Part shown: one piece after another, positions 6,282-11,754 of the stretch
Layout of the letters: each line of letters starts with the position of its first letter
Position numbering within the stretch: position 1 is the stretch's first letter
DNA from: an uncultured Lachnospiraceae bacterium
GTDB lineage: Bacteria; Bacillota; Clostridia; Lachnospirales; Lachnospiraceae
NCBI GenBank assembly: GCA_902797475.1
Contig: CADBTG010000033.1
Span: 1-11,754 of the forward strand
Direction of reading: 5' to 3'
Length of the DNA: 11,754 nt
Program-made: the position numbers and the translations under genes
The notes under the pieces: generated by a model
Databases searched by the model: none
Told to the model about the DNA's origin: nothing
The model's input: only the letters and a program-made list of their open reading frames with translations

Positions 6282-8597
6282 ATGAGTGACGAATTGAATA
6301 AAATCGAAGAGGGCGAAGAATTCGCACAGGTTACCGGTGAGCCCGTTTCCGTTTCGGAAACGGACGCGGTGCTTCGTGCGGATTTTTTGGATGAAATTCC
6401 CGGCAGCGCAGACGCGGAAGTCATAGCGAAGCTTGAAGCCGAAGAAGATCTTCCGGAAATCTTCGATGATATCGAGGAAGAGGCCGAGGAAGAGTTTCTT
6501 ACGGGGCTTCAACAGGAAAAGCGCCGCAGAATGAGAACCATTCTTGTCTCTTTGTTTATCATCGGTGCTCTGCTTGCGGGGTTCTTCCTGCGCCATTACA
6601 TCACGATGTCCGAAGGATGGCACCGCGGTTCCGCAGGCACCTATTTCGTGAGCAACGGAGAGCGGGTTACCGGCCTTCAGCTGATTGACGGCGTGGTTTA
6701 TCTGTTTGACGGGAAGGGCTTTTTGCTCGAAGGTCCCGCCGAGGCAGACGGAAAGATTTATTATTCCACGAAGGACGGCATCAAAAAGGGTGTCGCGGAA
6801 ATCAACGGGGAAGCGTACTATTTTTCAGAAGAAGACGGCGTATTGCGCCGGGGCTTCTATACCGAGAACGGCGTGGCATATTTCCGGAATTCTCACGGAT
6901 TTGCCGAGCCCGGCGTGCGGGCTGTCGGAACTTCGAAGTATTTCTGCGCAGAAGACGGCAGGCTGATTGCGGGATGGGTTGAGTTTGACGAGGGACTCCG
7001 ATATTTTAAGCCCTCTGACTATACGATGGTGACCGGCATCGTTCCGATTGACGAAGAGAGTTATCTCTTCGACTGGAACGGCTATCTTAAGACCGGCTTC
7101 ATCCGCGATGACGAGCATTGTTATTATGCATCCGAGAACGGTGTTCTTTCGTTCGGAAGAACGAAGGTGGACGGAAAGGATTATTACTTCGCGGAAGACG
7201 GCGCTGCTTTAAACGGTGTTAACGAGGTGGAAAGCGCGGCGTGGTATTTCAAGGAGAACCAGTACTGCTTCGGCTGGATTGAAGACGAAAGCGGGCGGTA
7301 CTACGGCGGCGTGACCGGTTTGTATACCGGAATTCACACGCTGGACGGCAGGGAATACTACTTCGAAGAAGATTACCATCTGGCACGCGGCTGGATCACG
7401 CGCGGCGAGAGCAAATACTATTACGACACGGAAGGCATCATGCTGACCGGATGGCAGACGATTGATGACAACCGGTACTGCTTTGCCGCTTCCGGAGAAT
7501 TATATACAGGCGAGCGTGAGATCGAAGGCGTCACCTACCTGTTTAGGGAAGACGGCGTTTACTACGACGGATTCGTGGATACCGAAATCGGACATCAGTA
7601 TTTTGTTCGCGGCTATCTGCAGACCGGCGTGACCAAAATCGAAGAAAAATACTATTACCTGAATAAAGACGGCATTCCGACCGGCGGAATGCAGACGGTG
7701 AACGGTCTTCCGGCATGGTACCTTGAAGACGGAAGCGCTGAGACCGGCTGGAAGAATTACGAAGGAAAGAAGTATTATCTCGGCACGGACGGTGTCATGA
7801 ATGTCGGGAATACGGTTATCAACGGAAAGCATTATTACCTTTCCCGCGAAGGCGGCTTCCTGGAGGCCGGCTGGCATACTGACGGCGGAAAATTCTACTC
7901 CTATCAGGACGGTACGATGGCAGTCGGTGTTGTCCGGATCAGCAATGTCCTGTATGCTTTCTCGGATGCGGGATACCTGATTACGAAGGAAGGACTCCAA
8001 AAGGTAGGCGGCAAACTCCGTTACGTTTACAGCGACGGAAGAGTGGCCGTGAATACCGAGATGACCGTCAGCGGCAAGCCTTACAAGATGGACGCAAACG
8101 GTGTTGCCACGGTGAAATTCGGGCAGATCACGGAAGCAACGCTTGACGAGTATCTGAAGTATATCGTCGAGGTTGAGGTCGGAAGCAAGGATATCCGCGC
8201 CCTGTATAACTGGGTACGCAGAAAGATTCCGGTATATTCCTACTATTCCTCTGCCGACAAGGGCTCGAGAACGCTTGCCATTGAAGCCCTGAACCGCGGA
8301 AACGGAGCCTGTTGGCATTATGCCGCTTTGATGACGCTTGTATTGAAGGCGGCCGGATATGATGCCAGAGTCGTGAAGGGCGGCGGCCATTCCTACGCCG
8401 TTCACCATTGGACTGTCGTATGGCAGAACGGACAATGGCTTCATATTGATGCGATGAGATTTGACGCGTCTGTCTTCCTTGTTACGGATGCCAACCTGAA
8501 GAATTTCAAACACTGGTATACAAAGTCCTCAATCGGCCCGCAGAAGGGCAAATCCGGTTACACGGATAATTATTACTACGGTTATACGCTTCCGTAA
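6282..8597 (+). CDS. Membrane-anchored cell-wall-binding-repeat protein with C-terminal transglutaminase-like domain
   Basis: From ATG 6282 (ACGGAG 5 nt upstream) the protein has 771 residues. Residues 1-80 are strongly acidic and predicted cytoplasmic; a KRRRMR stop-transfer cluster leads to a membrane segment at about 86-106. Residues about 112-605 are some 25 degenerate repeats of about 20 residues, with the aromatic-Gly pattern of choline/glucan-type cell-wall-binding repeats (typically G-W, a YYF core, and D-G). The C-terminus (about 625-771) is a transglutaminase-like domain with the Cys-His-Asp triad Cys677 (GACWHYAALM), His708 (VHHW) and Asp723 (HIDAM). Such domains may act as transamidases, peptidases or peptide cyclases, so cross-linking is only one possibility. 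An upstream in-frame TTG at 6252, inside the preceding gene, has no support. It follows the D,D-peptidase gene by 10 bp. Confidence 0.9.
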   Translation: MSDELNKIEEGEEFAQVTGEPVSVSETDAVLRADFLDEIPGSADAEVIAKLEAEEDLPEIFDDIEEEAEEEFLTGLQQEKRRRMRTILVSLFIIGALLAGFFLRHYITMSEGWHRGSAGTYFVSNGERVTGLQLIDGVVYLFDGKGFLLEGPAEADGKIYYSTKDGIKKGVAEINGEAYYFSEEDGVLRRGFYTENGVAYFRNSHGFAEPGVRAVGTSKYFCAEDGRLIAGWVEFDEGLRYFKPSDYTMVTGIVPIDEESYLFDWNGYLKTGFIRDDEHCYYASENGVLSFGRTKVDGKDYYFAEDGAALNGVNEVESAAWYFKENQYCFGWIEDESGRYYGGVTGLYTGIHTLDGREYYFEEDYHLARGWITRGESKYYYDTEGIMLTGWQTIDDNRYCFAASGELYTGEREIEGVTYLFREDGVYYDGFVDTEIGHQYFVRGYLQTGVTKIEEKYYYLNKDGIPTGGMQTVNGLPAWYLEDGSAETGWKNYEGKKYYLGTDGVMNVGNTVINGKHYYLSREGGFLEAGWHTDGGKFYSYQDGTMAVGVVRISNVLYAFSDAGYLITKEGLQKVGGKLRYVYSDGRVAVNTEMTVSGKPYKMDANGVATVKFGQITEATLDEYLKYIVEVEVGSKDIRALYNWVRRKIPVYSYYSSADKGSRTLAIEALNRGNGACWHYAALMTLVLKAAGYDARVVKGGGHSYAVHHWTVVWQNGQWLHIDAMRFDASVFLVTDANLKNFKHWYTKSSIGPQKGKSGYTDNYYYGYTLP
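6615..8096 (+). repeat. About 25 degenerate cell-wall-binding repeats
   Basis: Units of 19-22 codons recur, with a core like DG-x-x-YYF-x-x-DG followed by a Gly about seven residues later, for example VDGKDYYFAEDGAALNG and VINGKHYYLSREGG. The protein pattern is regular, but the DNA copies are diverged and no long identical DNA repeats are obvious. This suggests an old array under selection rather than recent tandem duplication. Confidence 0.85.
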
Positions 8598-8608
8598 CAG
8601 GAGATAAC

Positions 8609-10018
8609 ATGGTATTCAGTTCCGTCGTATTTTTGTGCATTTTCTTTCCGATTGTGTTTCTATTGCACACCGTTTTACCGAACGGGGCGCTGAGAAACGG
8701 GATATTGGTCATCGCGAGCATATTGTTTTATGCATTCGGGGAGCCGATTTACGTGACGCTCCTTCTGATATCCGCGCTGGCCAACTATCTGTTCGGACTG
8801 TTTGTAACGGGAAAGCACCCGAAAGCGGTGCTTTCCCTTGCTGTTATTCTGAACATCGGAATGCTTTTGGTTTTTAAATATGCAGGCTTCTTCGCCGTGA
8901 CGCTTAATAGGATTCTGCCGGGCGGCCTCTCGGTTCCGGTTCCGAAGCTTGCGCTTCCGATCGGCATATCCTTTTACACGTTCCAGGCGCTTTCCTACGT
9001 CGTAGATGTGTATCGCGGCCATGCGGAAAAGCAGAAGAGCTTCTTTCGGCTTCTTCTCTATATTTCCTTCTTCCCGCAGCTGATTGCCGGCCCCATTGTC
9101 AAATACCATGACATCGCGACGGAAATCACGGACCGCAAGGTCACTGTGGACGGCGTGTACAGCGGAATCATCCGCTTCAGCGTCGGCCTCGGAAAAAAGG
9201 TATTGATTGCCAACGCGATGGCAGTCCTTGCCGATGCCGTCTTCGCGCTTCCGAAATCGTATATCGGTCTGCTTGCGGCGTGGGTCGGCGCGATTGCCTA
9301 TGTCCTGCAGATTTATTTCGACTTTTCCGGTTATTCCGACATGGCAATCGGCCTCGGCCTCATGTTCGGCTTCCATTTCCATGAGAACTTCAATTATCCG
9401 TATATTTCGGGAAGCATTACCGAGTTCTGGAGACGCTGGCACATTTCCCTTTCCTCGTGGTTCCGCGATTATCTCTACATCCCGCTCGGCGGCAACCGGA
9501 AGGGCAAAGCACGTACGATCTGGAACAAGTTCGTTGTGTTTTTCTGTACGGGCTTCTGGCACGGCGCCAACTGGACGTTCCTGATCTGGGGTCTCTACCA
9601 CGGCGTCCTTGAGATGTTTGAGGAAAAGCGCTGGATTCCGATACACTGGGGAATCAAGGTGCTGAACCATATTTATACCTTGCTTGCGGTGACCGTCGGA
9701 TTTGTCATCTTCCGTGCGGACGATATGTCGCAGGCTTGGTATATGATTAAGAGCATGTTCGGCTTCGGCGCTTCGAACGGTTTCGGATATGTGAAGGCCG
9801 TCTCGATGCTGTCGCCGTATATTCTTGTCATGATGATCCTGGGAATCGTTGCTTCGACCCCTGTGTGGAAGCTTCTTTCCGCAAAATTCGCCGCAAGCAG
9901 GTGCGGCAAATACATGCACGAGCCCGTCGCCATGGCATTTTCCATTGCCGTTTTGGTGCTTGCCCTGATGGCGATTGCCTCCGACAGCTACAATCCGTTT
10001 ATTTATTTCCGCTTCTGA
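8609..10018 (+). CDS. MBOAT-family membrane O-acyltransferase (AlgI/DltB-like)
   Basis: This 469-residue, highly hydrophobic protein has the length and order of AlgI-type MBOAT enzymes, which pass an acyl group, usually acetyl, across the membrane towards an extracellular polymer. Visible family motifs are FYTFQALSYVVDVYRG at 122-137, DFSGYSDMAIG at about 238-248, FWRRWHISLSSWFRDYLYIP at 273-292, GGN at 294-296, and TGFWHGANWTFLIWG at about 314-328. His318 is in the position of the catalytic histidine, and His278 lies in the WRRWH motif. The start uses AGGAG at 8599-8603, 5 nt upstream. It is followed at 12 bp by an AlgX/DHHW-like gene, the usual partner of AlgI-like enzymes. The polymer substrate is not shown by sequence. 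The early coding region holds a strong perfect hairpin at 8809-8837. Confidence 0.95.
   Translation: MVFSSVVFLCIFFPIVFLLHTVLPNGALRNGILVIASILFYAFGEPIYVTLLLISALANYLFGLFVTGKHPKAVLSLAVILNIGMLLVFKYAGFFAVTLNRILPGGLSVPVPKLALPIGISFYTFQALSYVVDVYRGHAEKQKSFFRLLLYISFFPQLIAGPIVKYHDIATEITDRKVTVDGVYSGIIRFSVGLGKKVLIANAMAVLADAVFALPKSYIGLLAAWVGAIAYVLQIYFDFSGYSDMAIGLGLMFGFHFHENFNYPYISGSITEFWRRWHISLSSWFRDYLYIPLGGNRKGKARTIWNKFVVFFCTGFWHGANWTFLIWGLYHGVLEMFEEKRWIPIHWGIKVLNHIYTLLAVTVGFVIFRADDMSQAWYMIKSMFGFGASNGFGYVKAVSMLSPYILVMMILGIVASTPVWKLLSAKFAASRCGKYMHEPVAMAFSIAVLVLALMAIASDSYNPFIYFRF
8809..8837 (+). other. Perfect 11-bp inverted repeat with GNRA-type cap inside the MBOAT gene
   Basis: The arm GGGAAAGCACC (8809-8819) is exactly complementary to GGTGCTTTCCC (8827-8837). 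The 7-nt loop CGAAAGC contains C-GAAA-G, allowing one more C-G pair closed by a GNRA-type tetraloop with one bulged C. It covers codons 67-77. A loosely T-rich stretch follows (8838-8850) without a proper terminator tract. Confidence 0.75.
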
Positions 10019-10030
10019 TTCGGGGAGTTT

Positions 10031-11425
10031 ATGAAGAAGAAAATCATTTTCATAATTGTATATATGGTTGTCTGCGTTACCCCGTTCGCAACGCTCTGGT
10101 TCATGAAAAATGACACGTCGGAGCAGGAGAAACGCGAGCTTGCCGCTTTCCCGAAGCTTTCGGAAGACGGCACTCCGAATACGGCATTCTTTACGCAGTT
10201 TGATGACTGGTTCTCGGACCATCTGGGCTTCCGTTCCTACCTGGTTTCCGCCCAGACCGCGCTTAAGGAATATGCTTTCGGCGAGTCCGCGGAGCCTACG
10301 GTCATCCTCGGGAAGAACGGGTGGCTCTTCTATGAGAAGACGCTTGACGATTACTGTCATATCGCGACGCTTTCGAAGAGAAATGCCGACAATGTCGCTT
10401 ACAGCATGAAGCTTCTTCAGGAATACTGTAACGCGCAGGGTGCGGATTTCGTGTTCACGGTTGCGCCGAACAAGAATACGCTGTATGCCGATAACATGCC
10501 GGGACGGTATGTGCGGCTTTCCGAGGATTCGAACCTTACAAGGCTCGAGAGTTCGCTCGCCCGTTACAACGTTCCGTATGCAGACCTGAAGGCGGCATTC
10601 ATGAATGACGGCCGGGTTTTGTACCAGCCGAGAGATTCGCACTGGACATATGAGGGCGCGATGCTTGCCTACCGGACGATTGTCGCAAAGCTTTCGTCGG
10701 AACATGACATTTTCCAAGAGATCACTTATACGGAGCGGCGTGACTGGGACGCCGATCTGGTGAACATGCTGTATCCCGGTGCCGCGGACGATGATCCGCA
10801 GGTTTATCCGAACCTCGAGTGGTCCTTCGTCGTCAAGGGCGACACGGTTTACGACGAAGCGCTTGTCATTGAAACGATTGCCGGAAGCGGAGAGGGAAGT
10901 CTTCTGATGTTCCGTGACTCCTTCGGCAACACGATGTGGCGTTATTTCGCGGAGAGCTTTGAAAAAGCCGATTTTGAGCGGGCTTTTCCGTACCGCATGA
11001 GCTTTGTCGACCGCATCGGAGCGAGCGCGGTTGTCATTGAAGTCGTGGAAAGAAACCTGATCAATCTGGCCGAAAAGGCGCCGGTCATGAAAGCGCCGAA
11101 GCGGGACATTCAGATTACGGACGCTTATGACATGAGCGGCCATCCGAACTGTATGAAGACCGGGGAATCCGCCGGATTACTGCATGTTTACGGTGCAATC
11201 GATCCGGAAATTCTCGGAGAGAGTTATCGGGTTTACCTGGTCGTTGAGGATGAAGAAGGAAAGGCATTTTACGAGGCTTTTCCGATATTGGAAAAGGAAT
11301 TACTAAACGAGGACGAAACGGGAGACAACGGTTTTTCCGCATATCTTCCCGCAGAGCTTAACGGCTCTTTATCAGGAGTACTCGTTTGGACGGACGATAA
11401 GTATTACTACCAGCAGTTCCGTTAG
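10031..11425 (+). CDS. AlgX/AlgJ-like (DHHW-family) SGNH-type membrane protein, partner of the MBOAT acyltransferase
   Basis: The 464-residue protein has a single hydrophobic anchor at about 5-24 and an extracellular domain with the AlgX/AlgJ/DHHW pattern. Features are the N-terminal signature EQEKRELAAFPKL at 31-43, VILGKNGWLFY at 91-101, APNKNTLY at 145-152, the catalytic-type D-x-H motif DSHW at 202-205 (Asp202, His204), and RDSFGN at 295-300 with Ser297 as candidate nucleophile. In alginate and related systems such proteins complete O-acetylation of the exported polymer after an MBOAT protein supplies the acyl group; here that role is inferred from motif plus adjacency. The region after about 360 is a beta-rich C-terminal extension I cannot assign, possibly a carbohydrate-binding module. 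GGGGAG at 10022-10027 precedes the ATG. Confidence 0.88.
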   Translation: MKKKIIFIIVYMVVCVTPFATLWFMKNDTSEQEKRELAAFPKLSEDGTPNTAFFTQFDDWFSDHLGFRSYLVSAQTALKEYAFGESAEPTVILGKNGWLFYEKTLDDYCHIATLSKRNADNVAYSMKLLQEYCNAQGADFVFTVAPNKNTLYADNMPGRYVRLSEDSNLTRLESSLARYNVPYADLKAAFMNDGRVLYQPRDSHWTYEGAMLAYRTIVAKLSSEHDIFQEITYTERRDWDADLVNMLYPGAADDDPQVYPNLEWSFVVKGDTVYDEALVIETIAGSGEGSLLMFRDSFGNTMWRYFAESFEKADFERAFPYRMSFVDRIGASAVVIEVVERNLINLAEKAPVMKAPKRDIQITDAYDMSGHPNCMKTGESAGLLHVYGAIDPEILGESYRVYLVVEDEEGKAFYEAFPILEKELLNEDETGDNGFSAYLPAELNGSLSGVLVWTDDKYYYQQFR

Positions 11426-11438
11426 AATGGAGATTATT

Positions 11439-11754
11439 ATGGAGAACAGATTACAGTTATACAATACACTTACCAAGCGCGTAGAGCAGTTCGTGCCGAA
11501 CGTTGACGGAAAGGTCAACATGTACACCTGCGGTCCGACCGTGTATCATTTTGCACATATCGGCAACCTGAGAAGCTACATTCAGGAGGACGTTTTGGAG
11601 AAAACGCTTCGTTACCTCGGCTACGATGTGAAGCGTGTCATGAACATTACCGACGTCGGACATCTTTCAAGCGATGCCGACACCGGCGAAGACAAGATGT
11701 TAAAGGGCGCGCAGCGCGAGCATAAGACCGTTATGGAGATTGCGCAGTTTTATA
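11439..11754 (+). CDS. cysS: Cysteinyl-tRNA synthetase (partial, N-terminal 105 residues)
   Basis: The open frame from ATG 11439 to the window edge encodes the start of the class I enzyme that charges tRNA-Cys in the cytosol. Visible signatures are LYNTLTKRVEQF near the N-terminus, MYTCGPTVYHFAHIGNLRSY at 28-47 with the HIGN (HIGH-type) ATP site at 40-43 and zinc-ligand candidate Cys31, and NITDVGHLSSDADTGEDKM at about 69-87. TGGAGA at 11428-11433 is 5 nt before the ATG. The gene starts 13 bp after the AlgX-like stop with no terminator, promoter or T-box leader in the gap, so it is probably transcribed from upstream, or from a promoter inside the preceding gene. The KMSKS loop is off the window. 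Confidence 0.97.
   Translation, partial: MENRLQLYNTLTKRVEQFVPNVDGKVNMYTCGPTVYHFAHIGNLRSYIQEDVLEKTLRYLGYDVKRVMNITDVGHLSSDADTGEDKMLKGAQREHKTVMEIAQFY

Noticed and set aside
7500..8513. Minus-strand open frame of 337 codons inside the wall-repeat gene
   Set aside because: The plus-strand protein has clear repeats and a catalytic triad across this region. The antisense frame has no domain or start signal.
8675..11143. Minus-strand open frame of 822 codons spanning the MBOAT and AlgX-like genes
   Set aside because: Despite its length it spans two well-supported genes and the gap between them. The product is Arg/His-rich with no recognisable domains, and codon bias of the real genes explains the lack of antisense stops.

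Overview
The window looks like a chromosomal stretch from a Gram-positive bacterium of the class Clostridia, possibly a Lachnospiraceae relative. This is inferred from strong AGGAGG-type ribosome binding sites, short gene spacings, proline-threonine linkers in envelope proteins, a clostridial-style barnase homologue and the ispF/cysS neighbourhood. The base composition is moderately GC-rich by eye, and the family assignment is only a guess. I see no tRNA, rRNA, CRISPR array, insertion sequence, phage gene or intrinsic terminator at a gene end.

Left edge (1-683). A barnase-family ribonuclease, exported or membrane-tethered, runs on the minus strand and off the left edge. A 137-bp divergent region separates it from the plus-strand genes and carries back-to-back sigma-70-type promoters.

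Housekeeping block (684-3677). Three tightly packed plus-strand genes follow one promoter: a stand-alone AroQ-type chorismate mutase, ispF (isoprenoid MEP pathway) with an unusual cysteine-rich tail, and tex (S1-domain RNA/transcription accessory protein). The ispF and tex genes overlap.

Envelope block (3747-11425). A near-consensus extended -10 promoter, whose -35 overlaps the tex stop codon, starts five surface genes. They are a proline-threonine-linker lipoprotein, a membrane-anchored M15 D,D-peptidase with fibronectin/SH3-like modules, a membrane-anchored protein with about 25 cell-wall-binding repeats and a transglutaminase-like domain, an MBOAT O-acyltransferase, and an AlgX/DHHW-type SGNH-like membrane protein. 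The last two are the usual pair for O-acylating an extracellular polymer. The other three could bind, trim and cross-link or cleave wall material. The reading is a surface or wall modification cassette; its substrate is unknown.

Right edge (11439-11754). The 5' end of cysS (cysteinyl-tRNA synthetase) starts 13 bp after the envelope block with no visible terminator or T-box, so it may be co-transcribed with it. The envelope cassette plus tex therefore sits between ispF and cysS, two genes often close together in Firmicutes. The most distinctive non-coding signal is a perfect 11-bp inverted repeat, capped by a GNRA-type loop, inside the MBOAT gene at 8809-8837.
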